From NCBI RefSeq assembly GCF_900110945.1, contig NZ_FOFL01000005.1:157728-221727 (forward strand): a DNA stretch of 64,000 nucleotides, written 5' to 3'. Positions 26,832 through 35,207 of the stretch are shown in pieces. The stretch's first letter is position 1. Every line of letters begins with the position of its first letter. This DNA is from Devosia sp. YR412. GTDB taxonomy: Bacteria; Pseudomonadota; Alphaproteobacteria; Rhizobiales; Devosiaceae. Below the pieces are notes generated by a model. It was given only the letters and a program-made list of their open reading frames with translations. It was not told where the DNA came from and made no database searches. The position numbers and the translations under genes are program-made.

Positions 26832-27869
26832 CTAGTTGAGTTTTATGTCATTCAGTCCGAGTTCGCGAGCCAGATCGAGAACATCAATGCGTGATACGCC
26901 GGGCTTGAGATAGGTCATCCGCAGCCGCGTTGCGTCACGGCCGGCCATGGTCACCGGCTCTTCGGCGACCGAACCAAGAATGGCGAACTGTTCGGTCAGC
27001 GCGATGGCATTGTCTTGGTCGGCAAACACGCCCAGCGTCAGGTCGATCTTGCGCGCATCGGCATCCACCGACTGCACCCAGTCGGCCAGCGCCGGCGACT
27101 GCGTCGCCATGGCATTGACCGCCGCATGGGCGCTGCCCACAGCGACGTCGGCCTTTTGACCATCTGCATAAGAGAACAATCCGCCAAAGAAATTGCCGGC
27201 AATATCGGCCAGGCTATTGGTGCTGTCATTATAAGCAAACTGGGTTTCGCTGGCATAGGCCGGGCCGGAATAGCTCGCCACCAGCATGCGGGTATCGTCA
27301 CCTTCGAGCGGCGCCGGACCGACATATTGCGCGCTGATCTGCGCATGCCCCGAATTCACATAGCCGAGCATTTCGGCGGCGCGATGCGACAGGTCCATGA
27401 TGCGGCCGGGCATGTAGGGACCACGATCATTGACGCGGACGATCACCGAGCGGCCATTGGCCTGGTTGGTGACGCGAACATAAGAGGGCAGCGGCAGCGT
27501 CGGATGCGCGCCAGTGATGGCATTGGCCGAAAAGATTTCGCCATTGGCGGTGCGGCGGCCATGGAAATCCGAGCCATACCAGGAGGCTTCGCCGCTGGCG
27601 GCATAATCGGGCTGTTCGGCCGGCGTATAGACCTTGCCGCGCACCGTATAGGGCTTGCCGACCTGATAGCGGCCGCCACCCTTGGGCGGATTGGGATTAT
27701 TGGTGACCCGCGGCGAAACGCCGACGCCATATTCGGAAGACGAAAATGCACTGCGCTTGACCGTTGCACCGAGCCCGCCACCACAGGCGGCGATCATCGG
27801 GGCGATCAATGACGCCAGGGCGACAAGGCGGATGGCTTTACGCCAAGGGGTCGTCGTCACGATACGCAA
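26832..27869 (-). CDS. rlpA: RlpA-like septal ring lipoprotein (lytic transglycosylase family)
   Basis: A 345-residue protein. The N-terminal signal ends in a lipobox-like IAAC at about residue 29. The double-psi beta-barrel domain is clear: ASWYGSDFHGRRTANGEIF, ANAITGAHPTLPLPSYVRVTN, and VRVNDRGPYMPGRIMDLSHRAA. The C-terminal part may be a SPOR-like domain that binds denuded glycan. RlpA proteins are septal lipoproteins, some of which cleave peptidoglycan. Confidence 0.9.
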   Translation of the reverse strand: MRIVTTTPWRKAIRLVALASLIAPMIAACGGGLGATVKRSAFSSSEYGVGVSPRVTNNPNPPKGGGRYQVGKPYTVRGKVYTPAEQPDYAASGEASWYGSDFHGRRTANGEIFSANAITGAHPTLPLPSYVRVTNQANGRSVIVRVNDRGPYMPGRIMDLSHRAAEMLGYVNSGHAQISAQYVGPAPLEGDDTRMLVASYSGPAYASETQFAYNDSTNSLADIAGNFFGGLFSYADGQKADVAVGSAHAAVNAMATQSPALADWVQSVDADARKIDLTLGVFADQDNAIALTEQFAILGSVAEEPVTMAGRDATRLRMTYLKPGVSRIDVLDLARELGLNDIKLN

Positions 27870-28042
27870 ACTCTACGCTGGTCACACTACGAGCGCAGAT
27901 CATAACGCGATCGAGAAACACTCGCCCCCAAAAGACCCATTTCTGGTTTCAGCGAAGTTAAGGCGAACAGATTGTTAGCGGTGCCGACGGCATTTGATGC
28001 CAATGCGGCGCGGATTTGCCCGAGAAAGCCGTATTGGGCCGG

Positions 28043-29083
28043 TTACCCTATCACCGTCTCGACCATGCGCAGCCAATTGCCCAGCGCGATCTTGCCGACC
28101 AGTTCCTGACCATAGCCCTTGTCGAGCAGCGCCTGCAGCAGTTTGGGCACCCCGGTCACATCGCCGATCGGCGCCGGCATCTGCGCGCCATCGAAATCGC
28201 TGCCCAGCGCCACGCCATCCTCGCCCAGCGCCTCCACCAGCGCATCGACATGGCGCACCATCAACTCGATCTCGGTATCCACGGTGAACTTGCCATCCGG
28301 CCGCAGGAAGCCGGTGGCAAAGTTCAGCCCGACCATGCCGCCCGTGTCGCGGATTGCTGCCAGCTGCCAATCCACCAGATTGCGCGCATGCGGGCAGATG
28401 GCATGCACATTGGAATGCGTCGCCACCAGCGGATGCGTGCTGACCGCCGCCACATCGCGGAAGCCGGCGGCATTGAGATGGCTGAGATCGATCATGACGC
28501 CCAGCTGGTTGCAGACCCGCACCAATTCCTTGCCGGCCTCGCTCAGGCCCGGCCCGATATCGGGATCCATATTGTGGCGGAACGGCACGCCGGTACCAAA
28601 GGCATTGGCCCGGCTCCAGGTGATGCCAATCGACCGCAGCCCGGCGGCATAAAGCACATCCAGCGAGCGGAAGTCGGTGTCGATCGCCTCGGCACCTTCG
28701 ATATGGAAAATCGCGGCGAGCTGGGCCTCAGCCATGGCCGCGCGGATCTCCGCCGCCGTACGACACACCGCCAGCGCCCCGGCCCGCTCCAGCCGGAACA
28801 GCACCGAAGCCATGCCATTCGTGGACGCCAGCGCATCAGCGACCGCCAGCTCCGGCGGCAATTCCGGGCTCAGCCCCGGACTATTGGCAACCGCTGCCAG
28901 ATTGCTCTTCAGCGGCGGCGGAAACATCGCAAAAAACCCGCCCGCCATGCCGGCCGCCTTGGCCCGCGGCAGGTCGATATGGCCCGTCCCATTGCCCTTG
29001 ATGAACAGCCCCTCCTGATCCCCCGGCGCCTCGGCCAGGCGCAGCAGGGTGTCATTGTGGCCGTCGAAGAAGGGAATGGTCAT
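28043..29083 (-). CDS. Membrane dipeptidase (renal dipeptidase, M19 family)
   Basis: A 346-residue zinc dipeptidase. The N-terminal HxD motif is FFDGHNDTLLR (H9, D11). A bridging Glu is in FHIEGAEAID, and later metal residues are in DLSHLN and THSNVHAICPHARN. The C-terminal GSDFDGA motif is typical. M19 enzymes cleave dipeptides, including those with a D-residue. It precedes rlpA on - with 173 nt between, and is divergent from rnr. Confidence 0.92.
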   Translation of the reverse strand: MTIPFFDGHNDTLLRLAEAPGDQEGLFIKGNGTGHIDLPRAKAAGMAGGFFAMFPPPLKSNLAAVANSPGLSPELPPELAVADALASTNGMASVLFRLERAGALAVCRTAAEIRAAMAEAQLAAIFHIEGAEAIDTDFRSLDVLYAAGLRSIGITWSRANAFGTGVPFRHNMDPDIGPGLSEAGKELVRVCNQLGVMIDLSHLNAAGFRDVAAVSTHPLVATHSNVHAICPHARNLVDWQLAAIRDTGGMVGLNFATGFLRPDGKFTVDTEIELMVRHVDALVEALGEDGVALGSDFDGAQMPAPIGDVTGVPKLLQALLDKGYGQELVGKIALGNWLRMVETVIG

Positions 29084-29177
29084 GAGGTCGTCCGGGAATC
29101 AGCAAATTGTCCAAAGCCTAGCATCAAGTGAGCGGTCATTTGGCAAACGCCCCCCGATCCCCTACATATCGCTCAAC

Positions 29178-31463
29178 ATGACCACCAAAAAACCAACAAA
29201 ACCACGCAACACGTCCGGCCCGCGCCGCGCGACATCGCCGCGCGCCGACACGCTTCCCACCCGCGAACAGCTGCTCGCAGCCCTCGCCGAGCAGTCCGAC
29301 ATCAAGGGCAAGCGCGACCTGGCAAAAGTCTTCGGCATTCGCGGCGACATGCGGCGCCCCTTCAAGGCCATGCTGGCCGAGCTGGAAGGCGATGGCGTCA
29401 TCACCCGCACCCGTAAAGCTCTGCGCCGCACCGCCGCCCTGCCCCATGTCACCGTGCTCGATATCCCGACCGATGCCGATCCCGACAACATGCATGCCTA
29501 TCCGGCGCAGTGGAACGAGGAGGAAGGCGACAAGCCCCGCGTCACGGTGATCGCCGGCCGCGACGCTCGCGTCGTTCCGGCCCCGGGTGATCGTATCCTT
29601 GCCCGCATCGATGCCGGCGAGGACGAGATCCCGAACTACACCGCCAAGCCAATGAAGATCCTCGACAAGCCGCGCCGCGGCCAGATCGGCATCGTGCGCA
29701 TGGATGACGATGGCGCCCGCCTGATCCCGGTCGATCGCAAGCAGAAGGAAATGCGCATCCCGCTCGGCGACCTGCTCGACGCCAGCGACGGCGATCTGGT
29801 GGAAGTGGAGGTCAAGCTCTCCGGCCGCCTGATGATCCCGCGCGCCAAGGTGACCAAGGTCATCGGCAATCCGCTGTCGGAAGGCGCCGTCAGCCTGATC
29901 GCCATCCACAGTCTCGAAATCCCCTATCACTTCCCCGCCTCGGTCATTCGCGAGGCCGAGGAAGCCAGGGAAGCCACGCTGAAGGGCCGCGAGGATTGGC
30001 GCGGCCTGCCGCTGATCACCATCGACCCCTTCGACGCCAAGGACCATGACGACGCCGTCTATGCCCAGGCCGATGAAGACCCAGCCAATCCGGGCGGCCA
30101 TGTCGTCTATGTCGCCATCGCCGATGTTGCCGCCTATGTCCGTCCCGGCACGGCGCTGGACCGCGAAGCATACCTCCGTGGCAATTCGGTCTATTTCCCC
30201 GACCGCGTCGTCCCCATGCTGCCCGAGCGCATTTCCAACGAGCTCTGCTCGCTGAAAGAAGGCGAGCCGCGCGCTGCCTTGGCCGTCCGCATGGTCATGG
30301 GCTCCGATGGCAAGAAGAAGAGCCACAGCTTCCATCGCGTGCTGATGCGCTCGGCCGCAAAGCTCAGCTACCAGCAGGCGCAGGCCGCCATTGATGGGAA
30401 GGCCGACGACAAGACCGGCCCGATCCTCGATCCGATCCTGCGGCCCCTCTACGCCGCCTATGACGCCATGGCCTCAGCCCGCGACGTGCGTGGCCCGCTC
30501 GATCTCGACCTGCCCGAGCGCAAGATCGTCCTCGACGACAAGGGCATGGTGAAGGACATCCGCATCCCGGAACGCCTCGACGCCCACCGCCTCATCGAAG
30601 AGATGATGATTGCGGCAAACGTCGCCGCGGCTGAAACGCTCGAAGCCAAGCGTTCACCCCTGCTCTATCGCGTCCATGATGAGCCCTCGTCCGAAAAGCT
30701 GCAGGCCCTGCGCGACTTCCTCGGCTCGCTCGATATCGCCATCAAGAAGTCCGACTCGGTCCGGGCCAGCGACTTCAATGGCATCCTCCGCCAGGCCCGC
30801 AAGGCCGGCAATGTGGAACAGGTGTCCGAAATGGTGCTGCGCAGCCAAGCGCAGGCCGTCTACGACAATGAAAACCTCGGCCATTTCGGTCTCAACCTCG
30901 ATCGCTATGCCCATTTCACCTCACCGATCCGCCGCTATGCCGATTTGATCGTCCACCGGGCGCTGGTCTCAGCGCTTGGCCTCGGCGATGACGGCATGAC
31001 CGAAAACGAGGGCCTGCGCCTCGCCGGCATCGCCCAGCACATTTCCTCAACCGAACGCCGCGCCATGAGCGCCGAGCGTGAAACGGCCGATCGTCTGCTG
31101 GCGCAATTCCTCGCGGCCCAGATCGGCGCCCGCTTCGAGGGCCGCATTGCCGGCGTCACCCGCTCGGGTCTCTTCGTCCGCCTGCTTGAGACCGGCGCTG
31201 ATGGCTTTATCCCGGCCTCGACCCTCGGCCAGGATTTCTACCGCTATGTCGAAGAGCAGCAGGCGATGATCGGCGACCGCACGGGCGAGAAATTCGCCCT
31301 CGGCGATCGCGTAACCGTCCGGTTGCTTGAAGCCGCGCCCGTCGCCGGTGCGCTGCGGTTTGAACTCCTGTCGGAAGGCTCACGCGGCAATCCGTCATCT
31401 GGTCGTCGCAACCAGAAGCGCCCATCTAGGAGTTACGGTCCCAAGGGCCGAACAAAGAGGTGA
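29178..31463 (+). CDS. rnr: Ribonuclease R
   Basis: A 761-residue 3'-5' exoribonuclease of the RNB family. Start at ATG 29178 (MTTKKPTKPRN); the open frame upstream is not used. Domains in order: N-terminal winged helix (about 25-85), cold-shock domains, the RNB catalytic core with ITIDPFDAKDHDDAVYA, the substrate channel with NLGHFGLNLDRYAHFTSPIRR, and the C-terminal S1 domain (RIAGVTRSGLFVRLLETGADG), ending in a basic tail (SSGRRNQKRPSRS). It degrades structured RNA. Confidence 0.95.
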   Translation: MTTKKPTKPRNTSGPRRATSPRADTLPTREQLLAALAEQSDIKGKRDLAKVFGIRGDMRRPFKAMLAELEGDGVITRTRKALRRTAALPHVTVLDIPTDADPDNMHAYPAQWNEEEGDKPRVTVIAGRDARVVPAPGDRILARIDAGEDEIPNYTAKPMKILDKPRRGQIGIVRMDDDGARLIPVDRKQKEMRIPLGDLLDASDGDLVEVEVKLSGRLMIPRAKVTKVIGNPLSEGAVSLIAIHSLEIPYHFPASVIREAEEAREATLKGREDWRGLPLITIDPFDAKDHDDAVYAQADEDPANPGGHVVYVAIADVAAYVRPGTALDREAYLRGNSVYFPDRVVPMLPERISNELCSLKEGEPRAALAVRMVMGSDGKKKSHSFHRVLMRSAAKLSYQQAQAAIDGKADDKTGPILDPILRPLYAAYDAMASARDVRGPLDLDLPERKIVLDDKGMVKDIRIPERLDAHRLIEEMMIAANVAAAETLEAKRSPLLYRVHDEPSSEKLQALRDFLGSLDIAIKKSDSVRASDFNGILRQARKAGNVEQVSEMVLRSQAQAVYDNENLGHFGLNLDRYAHFTSPIRRYADLIVHRALVSALGLGDDGMTENEGLRLAGIAQHISSTERRAMSAERETADRLLAQFLAAQIGARFEGRIAGVTRSGLFVRLLETGADGFIPASTLGQDFYRYVEEQQAMIGDRTGEKFALGDRVTVRLLEAAPVAGALRFELLSEGSRGNPSSGRRNQKRPSRSYGPKGRTKR

Positions 31464-31468
31464 TGCGG

Positions 31469-31858
31469 ATGGGTACCAAGAGTCTCGAAGAACGCAGCGT
31501 CGGCCAGGCCATCTGGCGTGGCACCCTGTGCAAGTGCCCGCATTGCGGCAAGGGCAGCATGTTCCGCGCCTATCTCAAGGTGGCGGACGAATGCCATGTC
31601 TGCGGCGAGCAGCTCAACTTGCACCGCGCCGACGACTTCCCGCCCTATATCGCCATCACCATTGTCGGCCACATCCTGATCCTCGCCATGATGCACATGG
31701 AAATGGTCTGGCACGTCAATCCGCTGACCTATCTCTACACCATGGTCCCGCTGGCCGTGATCATGCCGCTGGCCATGCTGCCCTCCATCAAGGGCGCCAT
31801 CGTCGGGCTACAATGGGCGAACCACATGTATGGCTTCGGCACCGGCCAGGTGGATTGA
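31469..31858 (+). CDS. DUF983 family membrane protein
   Basis: A 129-residue protein; ATG 31469 is best placed, with AGAGG 8 nt upstream. ATG 31463 and GTG 31460 are also in frame and overlap the rnr stop. A zinc-ribbon-like cysteine pair set (CKCPHCGKG and CHVCGEQ) is followed by two hydrophobic spans, about 50-70 and 85-105. DUF983 proteins are common in alphaproteobacteria, often after rnr. Function unknown. Confidence 0.85.
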   Translation: MGTKSLEERSVGQAIWRGTLCKCPHCGKGSMFRAYLKVADECHVCGEQLNLHRADDFPPYIAITIVGHILILAMMHMEMVWHVNPLTYLYTMVPLAVIMPLAMLPSIKGAIVGLQWANHMYGFGTGQVD

Positions 31859-31866
31859 TCTTCCTT

Positions 31867-31889
31867 ACCTCTCCCTCTGTGGGAGAGGT
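31867..31889. repeat. Palindromic repeat unit / terminator-like hairpin after the DUF983 gene
   Basis: ACCTCTCCC-TCTGT-GGGAGAGGT is a perfect 9-bp stem (31867-31889), followed by CGATCCTTTT and the G-rich GGGTGGGGTGAGGGG. This composition is typical of the short interspersed palindromic repeats of rhizobia and relatives. It could also end transcription of rnr and the DUF983 gene. Confidence 0.55.
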
Positions 31890-31942
31890 CGATCCTTTTG
31901 GGTGGGGTGAGGGGCCGCCCTCATCCCGCGAGAGACAAGTCT

Positions 31943-32311
31943 TCAAGCCCGGCTGAACCGCACCGCCGCCCAGCCACCTTCTAGCTCGGCATGCTCACCC
32001 GCCAGCCAACCCGCCGAAGCCAGGGCTCCCGCTCCTGCCCCATCAGCCAGAGCCTCCTCGCCCTTGGGCCTTGCCAGCCACAGCGTCCCGTCCGCCGGCA
32101 GTTTCTCCACCACCTGCCCGACAAACGCTTCCGCTTCGACCGCAGTCCGGCAGAATGCCACTACGGCCTCGAATGCATCGCTCAGGTGCACCGGCTCCAC
32201 CTCCGCTCCTGCGGTTATCCCATGCGCTATATCCTGTGGTACATTGATGAGCACCACGCGGGTCCCGGCCTGCAGTTGTAGTGTCTTGAGCAGATTGGCA
32301 GCTTCCGTCAT
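31943..32311 (-). CDS. Hypothetical protein
   Basis: A 122-residue soluble protein (MTEAANLLKTLQLQAGTRVV onward, middle FEAVVAFCRTAVEAEAFVGQ, later DGTLWLARPKGEE). The beta-alpha pattern resembles small DUF3052-like proteins (an RVVLINVP strand, then LPADGTLWLARPK), but I am not sure of the family. It is divergent from rpmG. Composition is normal for the host. Function unknown. Confidence 0.6.
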   Translation of the reverse strand: MTEAANLLKTLQLQAGTRVVLINVPQDIAHGITAGAEVEPVHLSDAFEAVVAFCRTAVEAEAFVGQVVEKLPADGTLWLARPKGEEALADGAGAGALASAGWLAGEHAELEGGWAAVRFSRA

Positions 32312-32339
32312 CTCACGCCTTTCGGTTTACGCGTTTAGC

Positions 32340-32367
32340 TTGACAACTGCCGCCAAATCCGTAGGTT
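32340..32367 (+). promoter_or_regulatory. Candidate rpmG promoter
   Basis: A perfect -35 TTGACA (32340-32345) is followed after 16 nt by TAGGTT (32362-32367). Transcription would start about 55 nt before the L33 start codon. The -10 match is partial. Confidence 0.45.
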
Positions 32368-32426
32368 GCGCCCAAATTCAAAGCGCTGCGATTTCGCGGC
32401 GCCTTATTATTTGTCGAGGATAGACC

Positions 32427-32594
32427 ATGGCTAAAGCCGCTTCCGTCAAGATCAAGCTCGTGTCGACGGCTGATACTGGCTATTACTACGTCACCAAGAA
32501 GAACGCCCGCACCCAGACCGAGAAGCTTTCGTACAACAAGTACGACCCGGTAGTGCGCAAGCACGTCGAGTTCAAGGAAGCCAAGATCAAGTAA
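32427..32594 (+). CDS. rpmG: 50S ribosomal protein L33
   Basis: A 55-residue basic protein ([20 protein letters not shown], ending [10 protein letters not shown]) that is unmistakably bacterial L33 of the cysteine-free type. GAGGA lies 6 nt before the ATG. It is monocistronic, with its own promoter candidate and a strong terminator at 32622-32653. Confidence 0.96.
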   Translation: MAKAASVKIKLVSTADTGYYYVTKKNARTQTEKLSYNKYDPVVRKHVEFKEAKIK

Positions 32595-32621
32595 TCTGGC
32601 GCCTGCTCGGTATCGAGACAC

Positions 32622-32653
32622 AAAAGCCCCGCATCCATGATGCGGGGCTTTTT
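32622..32653 (+). terminator. Rho-independent terminator of rpmG
   Basis: GCCCCGCATC (32626-32635) pairs with GATGCGGGGC (32639-32648) across a CAT loop, followed by TTTTT. The upstream AAAA makes it usable in the other direction too (GATGCGGGGCTTTT on -). Confidence 0.9.
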
Positions 32654-32683
32654 GCTGCCCATATCGCCATCTGGTGACGGTTT

Positions 32684-32854
32684 GGTTCCCCAAGTGTGAA
32701 ACCACAGGGCTTGAAAATGCGGGGATATTTTTCACTGAGGGAATGAGTGGCTGGTCCGGAGCGGCATGTCGAAGAGGCCACTCTGTCCGCATCCGGACCA
32801 ACCGCCCCACGGGACTCAGGAGTTGCGGCGGACCTGAGAGAGCCGTAGGGAACC
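32684..32854. other. Gene-free structured stretch between rpmG and pleD
   Basis: This stretch is bounded by GGTTCCC (32684-32690) and its complement GGGAACC (32848-32854). Inside are GGTCCGG/CCGGACC (32753-32759 with 32793-32799), itself extended by GCGG/CCGC, and CTCAGG/CCTGAG (32815-32820 with 32833-32838). Frames on - cross the rpmG terminator and are not believable. The nested pairing suggests a structured RNA, but I cannot assign a family and do not recognise 6S, tmRNA, RNase P or SRP RNA motifs. Confidence 0.3.
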
Positions 32855-32956
32855 AAAAAGAACTGTCCTGAAATGAAACAGTTCTCGTGTGGTTGCAACC
32901 TACGCCTCGGCCCGGAAAACTCAAGGATTTCCGGCGCCTTCAGGCTTGCAATGCTT
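32855..32956 (-). ncRNA. Candidate small RNA downstream of pleD
   Basis: On - there is a perfect -10 TATAAT (32962-32967) with TCGGCA 17 nt upstream (32985-32990). From about 32956 the sequence folds: TTGCAA pairs with TTGCAA around an inner hairpin CCGGAAA/TTTCCGG. It ends in AGAACTGT/ACAGTTCT (32859-32885) followed by a five-T run. Promoter, structure and terminator within about 100 nt are the marks of an sRNA gene. It could instead be a stable pleD 3' UTR fragment. Confidence 0.4.
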
Positions 32957-33003
32957 TGTTAATTATAACGGATAACCCTAACGCTGCCGATTGCGCAGCA
33001 TAA

Positions 33004-34374
33004 TCAAGCCGCGTCGAACACCACGCGATTGCGGCCTTCGCGCTTGGCCCGATACAGCGCCACGTCAGCCCGCTTGATCAGCGACTCCGGCGTATCAGAC
33101 GCATTTTCGTTGAGCGTCACCCCGGCCGATACCGTCACCGCCAGCGGCCGTCCGGCATTAACCTCAAAAATCCGTTCCGAAATCGACTGCCGCACCCGCT
33201 CCGCCACCAGTTCGGCCTGCGCATAATCGGTATCGGGCATCAGTACGACAAACTCTTCCCCGCCGAATCTGCAAGCAAGATCAACGCCCCGGATGTTGCG
33301 CTTGAGCCGTGCCGCGAATTCCTTGAGCACTGCGTCACCGATGTCATGGCCATAGGTGTCATTGACCGACTTGAAGTGGTCGATGTCCAGAATCATCAGC
33401 GCCATGTCGCGCTCTTGGCTCTGCGCCTTGCCCAGCATGACCCCGAGATGGCGGTCGAAATAGCGCCGGTTGTAGAGCCCGGTCATGTCGTCGGTCACGG
33501 CCAAGGCCATGGTATTGCTGACGCTTTGGCGCAGCTCCATGGCATAGCGCTGCCGGCGGATCTGGGTCCGCACGCGAGCTGCAAGCTCATTGCGCTCCAC
33601 CGGCCGCGAGATGAAATCATTGACGCCTAGGTCCAGCGCCCGCACCACGCGCGGCTTGTCTGCCTCGTCGGCGACCAGGATGATCGGCAGGTTGCGCGTA
33701 TGTTCGAGCGTCCTGATCTGCGAGCAAACCCGCAGCGGATCAAAGTCGGTCAGCGACATCGCCACCAGCGCCAATTCATAATGCTTGCCAGTCACCTGGA
33801 ACACCGCATCGGCTGGCTGCGTCAGGATATCCACGTCATGCTCGGGCGTGAGATACTGCGCGATACGCTCGCCGTGGCGCTGATCGGTATCGACAATCAG
33901 AATGGAGCCGCCGGTCGTGTTGATCTTGTCCATCTGCCGAATGGCGTCTTCGATGGCAATCTGTTGCCCGGTCACGGCGCGGGCGCGGAGTTCGTCGGTC
34001 AGCGACTTCAAGCGAGCCAGACTTTTGACGCGCGCCATCAGTTGCACGTCGTCCACCGGCTTGGTCAAAAAATCATCCGCACCGGCATCGAGACCATTCA
34101 CCCGGTCGGATGGCTGGTCGAGCGCGGTGATCATCACCACCGGCACATGCTGGGTGCGGGGATTGGCCTTGATGCGACGGCAGGCCTCGAAGCCATCCAT
34201 ATCCGGCATCATGACATCGAGCAGCACGATGTCGACGTCGGAAGTCTCCATGATTTCAAGGGCTTGCGGGCCGGACGAGGCCGTTACGACGTCATAGTAC
34301 TCCGCCGATAACCGCGCTTCGAGCAGCCGCACATTGGTAGGAATATCGTCAACGATCAATACGCGTGCGGTCAC
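33004..34374 (-). CDS. pleD: PleD-type response regulator, diguanylate cyclase
   Basis: A 456-residue protein in PleD layout: receiver 1 with phospho-acceptor D53 (VLLDVMMPD), a second receiver-like domain (about 150-275), and a C-terminal GGDEF domain with the active motif RFGGEEF. It makes cyclic di-GMP on phosphorylation and controls polar development in Caulobacter. It lies 81 nt after divK on the same strand, the classical divK-pleD pair. Confidence 0.95.
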   Translation of the reverse strand: MTARVLIVDDIPTNVRLLEARLSAEYYDVVTASSGPQALEIMETSDVDIVLLDVMMPDMDGFEACRRIKANPRTQHVPVVMITALDQPSDRVNGLDAGADDFLTKPVDDVQLMARVKSLARLKSLTDELRARAVTGQQIAIEDAIRQMDKINTTGGSILIVDTDQRHGERIAQYLTPEHDVDILTQPADAVFQVTGKHYELALVAMSLTDFDPLRVCSQIRTLEHTRNLPIILVADEADKPRVVRALDLGVNDFISRPVERNELAARVRTQIRRQRYAMELRQSVSNTMALAVTDDMTGLYNRRYFDRHLGVMLGKAQSQERDMALMILDIDHFKSVNDTYGHDIGDAVLKEFAARLKRNIRGVDLACRFGGEEFVVLMPDTDYAQAELVAERVRQSISERIFEVNAGRPLAVTVSAGVTLNENASDTPESLIKRADVALYRAKREGRNRVVFDAA

Positions 34375-34455
34375 TCTGCAGCCCCGAAGCTATGCGCTCG
34401 CCAATGGCGTCCCTTCCATTGGCATCAAGCCACCGATCAAGCAGCAGAGCTGCGA

Positions 34456-34827
34456 TCAGGCCGGGCCAATATAGCGGGCAATAGTTTCCAGAAAGTGAGG
34501 CACCGAGATCGGTTTACTGATGTAACCCTCACAGCCGCCTTGTAAAATTCTCTCTTCATCGCCCTTCATGGCGAAGGCCGTGACGGCGATCACCGGGATA
34601 TGGGCGAGGTCATCATCGTCCTTGAGCCACTTGGTCACCACCAGGCCCGAAACCTCCGGCAACTGGATATCCATCAGGATCAGGTCGGGGCGATGGGCGC
34701 GGGCAAGATCGAGCGCTTCCATCCCGTTGCGGGTCTGGATGACGGCATAACCACGCGATTCCAGCAGATCATTGAAGAGCTTCATGTTGAGCTCATTGTC
34801 CTCAACGATCATCACAGTCTTGGGCAT
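34456..34827 (-). CDS. divK: Single-domain response regulator DivK
   Basis: A 123-residue receiver protein ([20 protein letters not shown]) with acidic pocket E9/D10, phospho-acceptor D53 (ILMDIQLPE) and the conserved K in YISKPI. DivK controls the CckA-CtrA pathway and cell polarity in alphaproteobacteria. Followed by pleD, as in Caulobacter and rhizobia. Confidence 0.95.
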   Translation of the reverse strand: MPKTVMIVEDNELNMKLFNDLLESRGYAVIQTRNGMEALDLARAHRPDLILMDIQLPEVSGLVVTKWLKDDDDLAHIPVIAVTAFAMKGDEERILQGGCEGYISKPISVPHFLETIARYIGPA

Positions 34828-34913
34828 TTGTCCTTCTCCGCGTCGCCGGGACGCTGGCGGCGCTTCGCATTACCGCACCATTCAGGTAGCATCGAATCTC
34901 TTACAAAACACAA

Positions 34914-35204
34914 ATGAGGCCCGCAGTGCCGCGTTCTGAACGAGCCGAACCATCCGTTTCTCCGCTGGCCGAGTCTTGCCTCGGCTATCTGGCGGAGCAC
35001 CCGGAGGAGCTGCTCGCGTTCATGCACTATGCCGGTCTCGATCCCGATGCCTTGCGCCGCTCCGTCGGCACCCCAGCCCTTCAGCGTGGGCTTATCGACT
35101 ATTTTGCCTCAAACGAACCGATTCTGCTCGCTTTCTGCGCCAATGCCGGCCTGTCGCCCGAACAGTTCATGCGCGTCTGGCACAAGCTCAATCCGGCGGG
35201 GTAG
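34914..35204 (+). CDS. DUF3572 family protein
   Basis: A 96-residue helical protein with ESCLGYLAEHPEELLAFMHY and GLSPEQFMRVWHKLNP. DUF3572 proteins are small alphaproteobacterial proteins frequently encoded just before dinB. Here the gap to dinB is 3 nt. Function unknown. It is divergent from divK. Confidence 0.8.
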   Translation: MRPAVPRSERAEPSVSPLAESCLGYLAEHPEELLAFMHYAGLDPDALRRSVGTPALQRGLIDYFASNEPILLAFCANAGLSPEQFMRVWHKLNPAG

Positions 35205-35207
35205 CTG

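Noticed and set aside
32313..32924. 203-codon frame on - between rpmG and pleD
   Set aside because: It crosses the rpmG terminator and is antisense to the whole of rpmG; no ribosome site; the sequence is not protein-like.
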